From positions 29,678 to 93,677 of the IMG/VR virus record IMGVR_UViG_3300010885_020237: DNA of 64,000 nt; one strand, written 5' to 3'. Under the pieces are notes generated by a model. The model was not told where the DNA came from. It saw only the letters and a program-made list of their open reading frames with translations, and made no database searches. A program made the position numbers and the translations under genes. This stretch comes from a virus. Every line of letters begins with the position of its first letter. Positions within the stretch are counted from its first letter, which is position 1. Below, one piece after another: positions 51,320-60,316 of the stretch.

Positions 51320-52018
51320 CTATTCAGGTTTAGGATTACCGTTTGTTAATTGTGCTCTAGCTTGATCAAATGTTACTAACTTATGATCCTGTGTCATTAA
51401 TCTTTGTACAGTTTGTAATGGTCCTACCGCATTAATGATTTCAGCTGGATTTGATTGGTCATTCAATGCTGATACTCTATTTTGTAGAGTTAACATATAA
51501 GAATGAGCTTGGTGCTGATCTACATCTTGGCTATTAAATGAACCATCATTCAATTCTGCTTTGATTTTAGACCACAAACTGATTTCTCTTACTCTGTCTT
51601 TAGCTACTTGGCACATATTTGCTTTAGCGTATAGATTTTCATCTAGATCAATTTGTAATTCTTGTACTTTTAAATCATCTCCTTCTGCTTCTGCAGCTCT
51701 TAATTCTTTTTCTAAACGTAAACGTTTTACAGTATTACGTCTTAAATCAAATGTTACTGACATTAGTCCGTCAAAGTGAGCTGATTGCTCTCTAACAGAC
51801 TGCCAATATTTTGATGCAGGTGTTGGATGAACTGCGTCATTTAGGACTGAGATTCTCATTTCTGTCTCTGTTCTAAAGATCTGCTTCTTATTCCAGTTAT
51901 CAGTTAGTTCAGCTTTTAGGGCTAATACTACATCCGCTTCTTCTGGTTTCAATACGTTTAAAACCGCTTGTAAATCATCGGTAACTGCTAGATCTTTTAT
52001 TTGATCGTTATTTGACAT
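51320..52018 (-). CDS. hypothetical protein, 232 aa
   Basis: Highly helical, acidic protein without Cys-rich or membrane parts: LKPEEADVVLALKAELTDNW, a coiled-coil segment with KRLRLEKELRAAEAEGDDLK and LQIDLDENLYAKANMCQVAK, then a helical C-terminus. I recall similar proteins as hypotheticals in T4-like phages of marine bacteria but know no function. It stands between adhesin and oxygenase genes. Confidence 0.68.
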   Translation of the reverse strand: MSNNDQIKDLAVTDDLQAVLNVLKPEEADVVLALKAELTDNWNKKQIFRTETEMRISVLNDAVHPTPASKYWQSVREQSAHFDGLMSVTFDLRRNTVKRLRLEKELRAAEAEGDDLKVQELQIDLDENLYAKANMCQVAKDRVREISLWSKIKAELNDGSFNSQDVDQHQAHSYMLTLQNRVSALNDQSNPAEIINAVGPLQTVQRLMTQDHKLVTFDQARAQLTNGNPKPE

Positions 52019-52081
52019 AAACTTATTTTGTTGTTATTTGATTAAATCTACTTAATTAATTTGATACTTTTTAATATATCT

Positions 52082-52333
52082 TTATGGTAACACAATAGGT
52101 TGTGGTTCTTGTGTTAAAGGTCCTGGTACATAGTTTGCAACGGCTTCTTGATAGATAACATCTTGAATAGCTTGTGCCTCTTCTTTTGTTTTTTCTACTG
52201 CTCCAACTCTTGCTGCCCAAGTTGTATTTTCAGTTACCCAAATATCTCCAGGATATCCTGATACGTGTGCTAACTCATTGTCTTGATGGGTGATAAATCC
52301 TAAACCCGTGTTTACTGCTTGATAGTAATTCAT
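52082..52333 (-). CDS. small virion or fibre-assembly protein, 83 aa
   Basis: MNYYQAVNTGLGFITHQDNE, then DIWVTENTTWAARVGAVEKT and a helix KEEAQAIQDVIYQEAVANYV with a Pro-rich end. It begins 1 nt after the stop of the 1754-aa kelch protein, the usual place of a fibre-assembly chaperone. The 60-aa protein at 59029 has similar W-x-A-R and helix-EAQA features, so both may be small fibre partners. Role inferred. Confidence 0.65.
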   Translation of the reverse strand: MNYYQAVNTGLGFITHQDNELAHVSGYPGDIWVTENTTWAARVGAVEKTKEEAQAIQDVIYQEAVANYVPGPLTQEPQPIVLP

Positions 52334-52334
52334 G

Positions 52335-55300
52335 TTATTTGTTTTTTAAGTTGTTAATTTCGTCTGTTAATGATTTAATTTGTTGTTGTTGTTCTTGCAT
52401 TCCTTTTACAAGTAAAGATACCATTTTTGAGTAGCTTAATCCTTCTACTTCACCTTGATCATTTGTATTTACTACTTCAGGATATATTTTTTGTACATCT
52501 TCTGCTATAAATCCAATATCATGTCTTTGATTTGATTTCCAATCGAACTCTACTGGTCTTAATTGATTGATTTTATCTAATTGAGAAGTTAATTGAGTTA
52601 CATTACTCTTATATCTTTGAGCTGATGTTTCTACTAGAGATGTTACTGATATATTTCCAGCTGTCAAAGTACCATTTGTATTTGAATAAGATACTGTGTT
52701 TAAAACTGCTGGAGAATTAAATAATTCTGTTGTTGTAAGGTTACCTGCCGATAATGCTGCTGTTGAAGATCCTGCAGATGCATTAGTATTCTTAGCTAAA
52801 TTCATTGATGATACCGATGACCATGATACTCCATTAAAACACTCTGTATTGTTTACAGCCAATGTAGTACATCCTCCAAATGCTAAGGCTGCATTAGTTG
52901 ATCTGCCGGCTCCACCATGAGCATATCTACCCGTAATCATTGCAGTGCACGATGACCAAGATGTACCATTATACGCTTCTGTACATGATACTACTGCTGG
53001 AGATGCCCCTCCAAACACTATTACTGATGTATTAGAAGCACCTGCTCCCGCTAAACTATTTCTAGCTGTAATTAAAGCTCCGCCGGCTGCCCATGTTGAT
53101 CCATTATATGCTTCTGTACATCCACAAACAGAACTATTAGATCCTCCTATTGCCAAAGCTGCACTAACTGTCCCAGCTCCTGCTAATGCAAGTCTAGCCG
53201 TAATCATTGCTCCTCCACCTGACCAAGTACCAGATGTATATAGACATGTACAGGTTATTGCTCCGTATGAACTACCACCAAATGATAATGCCGATGCATT
53301 TGAAGCTCCTACCATAGCATGATCTCGAAATCTAGTAGGATTTGCTGTTGCAACTGCCCATGAAACTCCATTATATGTTTCTGTACAACACGTTAATGCT
53401 ATGGTTGGACTTTGTCCTCCATTAGTTATAGCTGATGTTTGAGATCCAGCTCCTGTGTTAGAGTATCTACCTGTATTCATTTGAGCTGCTGATGACCACG
53501 CTCCTAATGTAGAACTGTATCCAAAGTTTACATCTCCTACAGAAGCTAATGTTCCTACTGTACAGTTTGTACCTGATATTGTAGAACTACCTGTAACTAT
53601 ATCGTTAACTATTAAATTGGTTGATGAGAATACGCACGTATTAAATGTTTCTGTTACTGTACCACCGTAACATGCCATTGCCAATGCTGCCGATGATATA
53701 CCTGATCCTCTAGTATTAACTCTAGCGGTAATCATCGAATTATTTGATGACCATGATGTGCCATTAAATGTTTCTGTTGATCCTAGATTTGCTGGGGTAT
53801 TAAATCCACCAAATGCTACGACTGCAGTTTGTGTTCCTGCTCCGCCTAATCCGTGTCTTGCTGTAATTAACCCTGTGCATGTAGACCAAGATACTCCATT
53901 ATAAGCTTCTGTACAGGATAAAGAAAGTGGTGATCTTCCACCAAATGCTATAGCTGATAATGCAGATGCTCCATTTCCTCCATGACAATATCTAGCAACA
54001 CTTAAAGCACCTCCAGCTGTCCAAGTAGATCCGTTGTATGCTTCAGTACATGTAACTGTATTACCACCAAATGCTAATGCTGATGTTTGTGTTCCTGCAC
54101 CAGCTAAAGCAGGTCTAGCAGTAATTAAAGCAGTTACTGTAGTCCAAACATTACCGTTAAATATCTCTGCGCAAGATACGTTTCCTGGTGTACCACCACC
54201 AAATGCAATTCCGGCTGTTGTAGATCCAGCTGATCCTATGGAATGTCTACCTGCATTAAGGGCTCCTGTAATACTCCAAGCTCCTCCATTCCATAATTGT
54301 GTATCGGTGCATGTATTTGCTCCTCCCATTATTATACCTGCATTAATAGAAGTACCAGTTCCACCTATACAGTTTCTTGCTATGTTTGCAGAAGCTACTG
54401 TTGCCCAAACTCCGCCTGTATTTACAGAACCCATATTTAAGGAACCTGTAATACCTAATGATCCTGTTATTAAAGCTGATCCTGTAAATGGAAAAGCATT
54501 TGCTGATTGCGCAAAAGTTGCATACGATGCAGTACCAAATAAACTACCAGTTGCTGATATGTTTCCTGTTGTTGATGAGTAGTTAAATGATGATAATAAT
54601 GGCTGAGAATATAACTGTGTATTAGGGGTTATTGCAGTATCATATCCGCCAAAAGTCATAGCGGCTGTTTGAGTACCTGCTCCTGCACCATAGCTTTTAG
54701 TTGTAATCATAGCATTAGCTGTAGACCATGATGTACCATTCCATAATTCTGTGCATGTTCCTCCTCCCATCGCAATTGCAATATTTTGAGTACCAGCACC
54801 ATATAATGCGGCTCTCGCAGAGTTCATTGCTCCTACAGCAGACCATGAAGTTCCATTATATTTTTCTGTACACGCTAATACAGTAGAGCCGTTACCACCA
54901 AATGCTAACGCTGTTGTGGAAGACACTCCTGAGCCGGCTAATAAACTTCTAGCCGTAATTAATGCTCCTCCGGCACTCCATGCTGAGCCATTATATGCTT
55001 CTGTAAGTGCCACAAACGTTGGGGTTGCAGGTGTTCTTCCTCCAAATGCTAATGCTGATGTTGTTGAGCCTACTGCGGCTAAATATGTTCTCGCATTAAT
55101 TAAAGCACCTCCTGCAGACCAAGCAGAGCCATTGAATGTTTCTGTACAAGTCATACCGTTTTGAAAAGAAGGTGTGTTATTTTGACCTCCTACTGCAATA
55201 GCTGCAGTTTGAGTTCCAGCGCCGCCTAAAAATCCTCTACACATAATCATAGCACCTCCAGAGGACCATAAATTTCCGTTAAATAGTTCCGTACAAGTAC

Positions 55301-57599
55301 ATTTATCAGCACAATATCCACCAAATGCTAATGCTGCAGTTTGAATACCGGCGCCTCCTAATGTCATCCTAAGTGTAATTAAAGGAGATCCAGTTGACCA
55401 AACAGCCGAAGGACTAGTATAGTTAAACGCTACTGATCCGATTGAATTTAATGAACCTACTATGTTTACAGTGCCTGTAGTATTTTGAGTTCCTGATAAG
55501 TTTTGGCTACCAGTTACTGATTCGTTTGCGATTAAATTTGTCGTAGAAAATATACATGTATTATATACTTCTGTACAACTTGTATCGGAGGATATACCGC
55601 CCCCAGCTAATAAAGCTGCATTTTGAGACCCCGCAGTACCACTATTACCTCTACCTATTATAAGACTAGTTCTAGCAGCCCATGATGTACCATTATAAGC
55701 TTCTACACATGAAACATTTGTGGGTGGATTTATTGTACCCATTACTAACGCAGCATTTTGTGTTCCTACGCCTTGTACTGGATTTCTACCATTTATTAAC
55801 GCCGTTGCGGTCGACCATGAAACACCATCATATGACTCTACGCATGTTACAACTACTGGTGTTATTCCACCAATTGCTAATGCAGCAGTTGTTGTTCCTG
55901 CGCCAGATAATGTAGCTCTAGCTGTAATCATTGCGCCTCCTGTTGACCAAGACGTGCCATTAAATGCCTCAGTGCAAGATGTATAGTTACCTCCCATAGC
56001 TAGAGCAGCATTTGCTACTCCTGCTCCTGCTAAATATCTTCTTGCTGTAATTAATGAAGTATTTGTAGTCCATACTGCTCCGTTCCATGTTTCTGTAGCA
56101 GCGGATTGTGCGCCTGTAAAACCTCCAAATACTAATAATGATGTTTGAGTTCCAGCGCTAGCTAAGTATCCTCTTGCAGTATTTAGACTTATTTTTGCAG
56201 TCCATGATACACCATTATATGTTTCTGTACAACTAAAGCTTATAGGACTATATCCTCCTGCTACGGTAGCAGCAGTAGTAGTACCTCCACCAGCAAGACC
56301 TCCTCTAGCTGAAATTAATGCGCCTGCAGTTGTCCAAACTCCTAATGCGCTGGTTGTTCCCATATTTAAAGACCCAGTAATACCTAATGATCCTGTAATT
56401 TGAGCAGATCCAGTGTATGGGAACACAATTGCGTTTGCTGATTGAGCAAATAATGCGTATGAAGAGGTTGTTGCATATGACGCAGTACCGAATAAACTAC
56501 CTGTGGCTGATATATTTCCTGTTCCATCTGAATACGTGAATGTTGATGGTTGTGTTACACCGTAGTATAGTTCTGTTGCTGCTCCACCATATATACCTGC
56601 AACAGCTAATGCTGAGTAAGCGGCACCTGTCCCACCAGCTCTTTGTCTTGTAGTAATCATACCTGATAGCGCAGTCCATGAAGTTCCGTTATAACATTCT
56701 GTGCATCTAGCGTTTGTTAATACAGATTGAGGTCCTCCACCAAATGCTATTGCTGCATTTTGAGATGTACCTGCTCCTGCGATGTTAACGGCTAAAGTAA
56801 TTAAGTTTCCTCCCGATGACCAAGAAGTTCCGTTAAATGCTTCTGTTGAAGGTGTTGAATAACCACCAAACGCTAATGCTGCTGTAGCGGTACCTGCTGC
56901 CCCATTATAATATCTACCAGTAATTAAATTGGCTTTTGCTGTCCACGCTGTACCGTTCCATAATTCAGTAAGGGTTGTACTTGGTAGACCGCCTATATAT
57001 AAAGTATTATTTTGCGTTCCAGTAGCAGCTCCCCTATATCTATTTGTAATTAAGTTAGTTGCTGTAGCCCAAGTTGATCCGTTGTATAATTCTGTAGCTC
57101 CATTTCCCACTGCTATAGCCGCGCTTTGAACACCGGCTCCTACTACATCATTTCTAGGACTGATCATAGCTGTTGCTGATGACCATACGGAGCTGTTGTA
57201 TTTTTCTACTGTTGATATTGGAGTTCCTCCAAAGATTAAAGCACAAGTACTAGTACCAACTGTACCAAATGCAGATCTAGAGCTAGCGATTGTATTTGCT
57301 TTTGAAGTCCATGATCCACCTATTGGCGTTACGTAGGCCATTGTAACCGGGCCAGTTATATTAACTCCTGCAGCTCCAATTACTGATAAATCTCCTGATA
57401 CTGCAGCTGATCCTGTGAATGGGAAAGCACTAGTGGCAATTGATGGAGCGTAAGAGGCTGATAGGACATATGATGCTGATAGAGCATACGATGCAGAGGC
57501 TATTGAGCCTGTTATACCTCCTGTAACTGTTAAAGATCCTGAAATTACTGAGTTATTCTGTGCTATGAGACCATTTCTGGTTACGAATTCATTTGCCAT
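52335..57599 (-). CDS. five-propeller kelch tail protein with S74 chaperone, 1754 aa
   Basis: N-terminus MANEFVTRNGLIAQNNSVIS, then TGS and ASYALSASYV shaft repeats. I then count five groups of six kelch blades (30 blades), each group ending in TELF/TETFN-like residues and separated by short shaft linkers (GNISATGSLFGTASYATFAQ; ITGSLGITGSLNMG). The last ~100 residues are an S74 endosialidase-type chaperone: TSAQRYKSNV with the self-cleavage Ser, HDIGFIAEDVQKIYPEVVNT, and a helical end QQQQIKSLTDEINNLKNK. Expected mature form: a trimer displaying 15 propellers. Likely receptor-binding. The leader has an inverted repeat. Confidence 0.92.
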   Translation of the reverse strand: MANEFVTRNGLIAQNNSVISGSLTVTGGITGSIASASYALSASYVLSASYAPSIATSAFPFTGSAAVSGDLSVIGAAGVNITGPVTMAYVTPIGGSWTSKANTIASSRSAFGTVGTSTCALIFGGTPISTVEKYNSSVWSSATAMISPRNDVVGAGVQSAAIAVGNGATELYNGSTWATATNLITNRYRGAATGTQNNTLYIGGLPSTTLTELWNGTAWTAKANLITGRYYNGAAGTATAALAFGGYSTPSTEAFNGTSWSSGGNLITLAVNIAGAGTSQNAAIAFGGGPQSVLTNARCTECYNGTSWTALSGMITTRQRAGGTGAAYSALAVAGIYGGAATELYYGVTQPSTFTYSDGTGNISATGSLFGTASYATTSSYALFAQSANAIVFPYTGSAQITGSLGITGSLNMGTTSALGVWTTAGALISARGGLAGGGTTTAATVAGGYSPISFSCTETYNGVSWTAKISLNTARGYLASAGTQTSLLVFGGFTGAQSAATETWNGAVWTTNTSLITARRYLAGAGVANAALAMGGNYTSCTEAFNGTSWSTGGAMITARATLSGAGTTTAALAIGGITPVVVTCVESYDGVSWSTATALINGRNPVQGVGTQNAALVMGTINPPTNVSCVEAYNGTSWAARTSLIIGRGNSGTAGSQNAALLAGGGISSDTSCTEVYNTCIFSTTNLIANESVTGSQNLSGTQNTTGTVNIVGSLNSIGSVAFNYTSPSAVWSTGSPLITLRMTLGGAGIQTAALAFGGYCADKCTCTELFNGNLWSSGGAMIMCRGFLGGAGTQTAAIAVGGQNNTPSFQNGMTCTETFNGSAWSAGGALINARTYLAAVGSTTSALAFGGRTPATPTFVALTEAYNGSAWSAGGALITARSLLAGSGVSSTTALAFGGNGSTVLACTEKYNGTSWSAVGAMNSARAALYGAGTQNIAIAMGGGTCTELWNGTSWSTANAMITTKSYGAGAGTQTAAMTFGGYDTAITPNTQLYSQPLLSSFNYSSTTGNISATGSLFGTASYATFAQSANAFPFTGSALITGSLGITGSLNMGSVNTGGVWATVASANIARNCIGGTGTSINAGIIMGGANTCTDTQLWNGGAWSITGALNAGRHSIGSAGSTTAGIAFGGGTPGNVSCAEIFNGNVWTTVTALITARPALAGAGTQTSALAFGGNTVTCTEAYNGSTWTAGGALSVARYCHGGNGASALSAIAFGGRSPLSLSCTEAYNGVSWSTCTGLITARHGLGGAGTQTAVVAFGGFNTPANLGSTETFNGTSWSSNNSMITARVNTRGSGISSAALAMACYGGTVTETFNTCVFSSTNLIVNDIVTGSSTISGTNCTVGTLASVGDVNFGYSSTLGAWSSAAQMNTGRYSNTGAGSQTSAITNGGQSPTIALTCCTETYNGVSWAVATANPTRFRDHAMVGASNASALSFGGSSYGAITCTCLYTSGTWSGGGAMITARLALAGAGTVSAALAIGGSNSSVCGCTEAYNGSTWAAGGALITARNSLAGAGASNTSVIVFGGASPAVVSCTEAYNGTSWSSCTAMITGRYAHGGAGRSTNAALAFGGCTTLAVNNTECFNGVSWSSVSSMNLAKNTNASAGSSTAALSAGNLTTTELFNSPAVLNTVSYSNTNGTLTAGNISVTSLVETSAQRYKSNVTQLTSQLDKINQLRPVEFDWKSNQRHDIGFIAEDVQKIYPEVVNTNDQGEVEGLSYSKMVSLLVKGMQEQQQQIKSLTDEINNLKNK

Positions 57600-57606
57600 A
57601 TGGTAT

Positions 57607-57630
57607 ACCTTAGATCACTGTCCCTAAGGT
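57607..57630 (-). promoter_or_regulatory. inverted repeat in leader of the 1754-aa gene
   Basis: The minus strand reads ACCTTAG - 10 nt - CTAAGGT, a perfect 7-bp stem, followed by the palindrome GGTATACC just before ATATG. There is no T tract, so it is not a terminator. It may be an operator or a translational hairpin 8 nt from the start codon. Confidence 0.45.
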
Positions 57631-57648
57631 GCGGGTTTAATTATATAG

Positions 57649-57657
57649 TATAAATAT
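57649..57657 (-). promoter_or_regulatory. ATATTTATA motif before the five-propeller gene
   Basis: Minus strand ATATTTATACTATATAA, at the stop codon of the LamG gene and 49 nt before the kelch ATG. Confidence 0.42.
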
Positions 57658-58346
57658 TAGGATAAACCGAAACGCGATTTTTGAGCGTTATAGTTTTGTA
57701 GTATTTCTGTTGATGATAGGGTGCGGTTGTATATCTGCACATTTGCTATATTTCCATTTAATTGTTGAGTATCTCCTCCATTTCCAGTTCCCCCATTTGC
57801 AATTTCAAATTCAATATTAAAAGAATCATTTCTTTTTATAGTAGTTGTTAGAATAGAACTACCATTTGAATATATGATAGCATTATTACTTGGTGTTCCA
57901 GTATTTGTGGTAAATGTCATACAAATATGTTTCCAAGAATTATCTGCTATATTAAGACCTGTTGTTCTAACTAAACCATTTCCCCAATCATAAGTTATTA
58001 ATACTCCATCATAACAAAATAATCCATAATTAAACTGTTTTGTTATTATTGATCTAAAGCCACTTCCTGGATTTAGTGTTTTTACCCAAGCAGATATAGT
58101 TCCTTGAGATAGTTGTAATATTGAATTATTTCCACAACTAACATAATCATCAATTCCATCAAATACAATACTTCCACCATTTGTAGAGCTATAAGTAGGT
58201 CCATTAGTTAATGTTCCATTATTTCCACCTCCACTCATATCATTCCAAGTAGTACTTCCACTAACATAGCTATTTGGATCCGCTGCATTAAGTGATAATA
58301 CAAGTCCATTTGTTACTATTTTACCATTTGAGTATTGTGTTGCCAT
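57657..58346 (-). CDS. LamG-like (concanavalin fold) virion protein 1
   Basis: 229 residues. It starts YSNGKIVTNGLVLSLNAADP, then TWNDMSGGGNNGTLTNGPTY, VFDGIDDYVSCGNN, TISAWVKTLNPGSGFR, WKHICMTFT and the end NVQIYNRTLSSTEILQNYNA, the common LamG/Laminin_G_3 order for glycan-binding jelly rolls. It is a paralogue of the next gene; the C-terminal 30 residues are almost identical. Likely a glycan-binding tail decoration. Confidence 0.88.
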   Translation of the reverse strand: MATQYSNGKIVTNGLVLSLNAADPNSYVSGSTTWNDMSGGGNNGTLTNGPTYSSTNGGSIVFDGIDDYVSCGNNSILQLSQGTISAWVKTLNPGSGFRSIITKQFNYGLFCYDGVLITYDWGNGLVRTTGLNIADNSWKHICMTFTTNTGTPSNNAIIYSNGSSILTTTIKRNDSFNIEFEIANGGTGNGGDTQQLNGNIANVQIYNRTLSSTEILQNYNAQKSRFGLS

Positions 58347-58355
58347 ATAACTTTT

Positions 58356-59027
58356 TTATAGGCCGAAGCGTGATTTTTGAGCGTTATAGTTTTGTAGGAT
58401 TTCTGTTGATGATAGGGCACGGTTATAGACTTGTACATTTGATATATTACCATGCAGATAATTACTAGGTCCTCCTGTTGTATTTGCACCTATCATTGAA
58501 TAAGCAGTTCCTGTATTTGCAGTATAATTATTCTGACCTATTAAAACACCATTTACATATATATAAACTGTAGGACTAATATATGTTATAGCCACATTAT
58601 ACCAAACATTTGTGGAGATGATATAGCTAGTTACGTAATCAGCAGTATTATATCCCCAAAAAACTATACGATTTGATGCATCGTAATATAAACCGAAAAA
58701 TTGTGCTGTTACGCTATTTCCGTAACCATATATTACATCAACCGTACCACTTACATTTTGTTTGAACCATACTTGTAAACTTTTACTATTTGAACCAATA
58801 GCAAAATTATTTGTTAAGGTATTTCCATATTGATTTGAACCATTAAATATCAATGTACCACCATTGGTACTACTATAAGTAGGACTGTTAACCAATGTAC
58901 CAGTATTCCCATTACCACTCATATCATTCCAAGCAGTTCCAGTACCAGGATAACTGTTTTGATCGGCTGCATCTAAAGCTAATACCAATCCGCTTGTTAC
59001 TATTCTTGGACTATGACTAAAACTCAT
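58356..59027 (-). CDS. LamG-like (concanavalin fold) virion protein 2
   Basis: 223 residues, same layout as protein 1: RIVTSGLVLALDAADQNSYP, WNDMSGNGNTGTLVNSPTYS, SLQVWFKQNVSG, WYNVAITY and the end NVQVYNRALSSTEILQNYNA. The first ~45 and last ~30 residues are conserved with protein 1 while the middle differs, as expected for a duplicated adhesin diversifying its ligand site. The genes are 9 nt apart. Confidence 0.88.
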   Translation of the reverse strand: MSFSHSPRIVTSGLVLALDAADQNSYPGTGTAWNDMSGNGNTGTLVNSPTYSSTNGGTLIFNGSNQYGNTLTNNFAIGSNSKSLQVWFKQNVSGTVDVIYGYGNSVTAQFFGLYYDASNRIVFWGYNTADYVTSYIISTNVWYNVAITYISPTVYIYVNGVLIGQNNYTANTGTAYSMIGANTTGGPSNYLHGNISNVQVYNRALSSTEILQNYNAQKSRFGL

Positions 59028-59028
59028 A

Positions 59029-59211
59029 TTATACTATTGCTATTTGTGAAACACGATACGCTCTTCCTGTTGGATCTCCACTTTGTAATTCGTCTGCTTT
59101 AGCTTGCGCTTCTGCTTCATTATCGTAATCATAGATTGGATCATTTGGATCTAATCTTGCTACCCATATGCTATCGTTGCCTGGTATAAATTGCATTTGT
59201 ACTTGAAACAT
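59029..59211 (-). CDS. small virion/assembly protein, 60 aa
   Basis: MFQVQMQFIPGNDSIWVARL, then DPIYDYDNEAEAQAKADELQ and a beta end AYRVSQIAIV. It begins 1 nt after the LamG 2 stop, and similar W-x-A-R features occur in the 83-aa protein at 52082. Probably a fibre partner; no domain is known to me. Confidence 0.62.
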   Translation of the reverse strand: MFQVQMQFIPGNDSIWVARLDPNDPIYDYDNEAEAQAKADELQSGDPTGRAYRVSQIAIV

Positions 59212-59212
59212 A

Positions 59213-59431
59213 TTATATAAGTGTTACTGGTGGCTGAGGAATATATTCGTCTTGTTGGCAAGATAATATCCACTCAAATTGTGTGTTTGTGATTAATGTT
59301 TTGTCTTCATCAGTTAAGAATGTGTACCACACATCATTGATGTCTTGAACACAATTAAATAATTGGTATGGTGCAAATTCTACACCTTGAATGCTATCTT
59401 TTTGTTCGATTGTTAGTGTGTATCCCATCAT
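59213..59431 (-). CDS. small hypothetical protein, 72 aa
   Basis: MMGYTLTIEQKDSIQGVEFA, YQLFNCVQDINDVWYTFLTD, then EFEWILSC-like end QFEWILSCQQDEYIPQPPVT. Soluble, with two Cys. It is tightly packed (1 nt) with the 60-aa gene and 11 nt from the 290-aa gene. Function unknown; the operon context is virion adhesins. Confidence 0.62.
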   Translation of the reverse strand: MMGYTLTIEQKDSIQGVEFAPYQLFNCVQDINDVWYTFLTDEDKTLITNTQFEWILSCQQDEYIPQPPVTLI

Positions 59432-59442
59432 GTTTTTTTATT

Positions 59443-60315
59443 TTAAACTTGTCTTGAAAGTGAAGTTTGGAATGCTTGTACTGCTGTATAGAAATTAGCT
59501 GCGTCTGTGTCTGATAAACCATTTCCTATACTTGCAAATGCACATTCTAAAGAAGAAAAATTTTGTGCAACTCCTGTTATATAATTACCTGCTCCAATGA
59601 AAGCAGTAACACTTCCAAATCCTGTTGTATCACTTACAGTATCAGTTGCCCTTAAAACTCCAGTTGTGTAATATTTTAAACTTGTTGCACTTGTTCGTGA
59701 TAATATTGCAAATTTTCTTGCATCAGTTTCTGTGAAATTTATTACGGATGTACTAAAACTTCCTAATTGACCACCACCTTTATTTCCTGGCAATGGTCTT
59801 TTAATATACAAATCAACTGAAGTTGTATAGCTTGAATTCCCATATCCTCCTATACATGTTGGATTACCTGAAACATCATTTAAATCTCTTGAATAATATG
59901 AAGCATGAGAATTTGTTTGAGTTAATGCGCTAATATCTAATGTAGTATTCATATAAGCATTTGTTCCATTTGGTTTTGCTCCTGTGCTTGCAAAAGTCCA
60001 CCCACCACTAAATGTTCCTGTATATGAACTGCTTTTTAAGTTTTGCGCACAAGCAGCTGCACTAGCACCTACCATTGGGTAAATAGTTTGCATTGAATCC
60101 CAAAGATTATTTGCTTTTAAACTTGCAACTAAGTTAGTAATGGCTGTTTGTTCTGTTCCAGATAATGTTCCACCAGCTGCAGTAACCCTAGCAAAGAATG
60201 CTTGAGCATCAGTGTCATTAGTATTTGCTATAGACATTGAAAATCTACCAGCACCGCTATTATTTTTTAATGTAAATCCACCTCTTCCATTTGTATTTAA
60301 AAACTGTATTGGCAT
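59443..60315 (-). CDS. virion adhesin-type protein, 290 aa
   Basis: The N-terminal GRGGFTLKNNSGAGRFSMSI is a motif of phage tail-associated proteins. A helical segment (DAQAFFARVTAAGGTLSGTE; TNLVASLKANNLWDSMQTIY) is followed by a beta-rich Ser/Thr domain (GTFSGGWTFASTGAKPNGTN, SSYTTSVDLYIKRPLPGNKG) of jelly-roll character, ending TDADAANFYTAVQAFQ-like (LSDTDAANFYTAVQAFQTSL). It may bind carbohydrates like the LamG proteins beside it. It is 1 nt from the large fibre gene. Confidence 0.72.
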   Translation of the reverse strand: MPIQFLNTNGRGGFTLKNNSGAGRFSMSIANTNDTDAQAFFARVTAAGGTLSGTEQTAITNLVASLKANNLWDSMQTIYPMVGASAAACAQNLKSSSYTGTFSGGWTFASTGAKPNGTNAYMNTTLDISALTQTNSHASYYSRDLNDVSGNPTCIGGYGNSSYTTSVDLYIKRPLPGNKGGGQLGSFSTSVINFTETDARKFAILSRTSATSLKYYTTGVLRATDTVSDTTGFGSVTAFIGAGNYITGVAQNFSSLECAFASIGNGLSDTDAANFYTAVQAFQTSLSRQV

Positions 60316-60316
60316 A

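Noticed and set aside
52696-56000. Numerous plus-strand open frames rich in Pro, Ala and Val across the kelch genes
   Set aside because: They are antisense to repeated kelch codons, share the repeat period, have no leaders of their own and overlap well-supported minus-strand genes.
43931-57599. Kelch variability as the target of a diversity-generating retroelement
   Set aside because: No reverse transcriptase, template repeat or accessory Avd gene is visible in the window, and variation lies between repeats rather than at adenines of one 3' repeat. Could be revisited with the whole genome.
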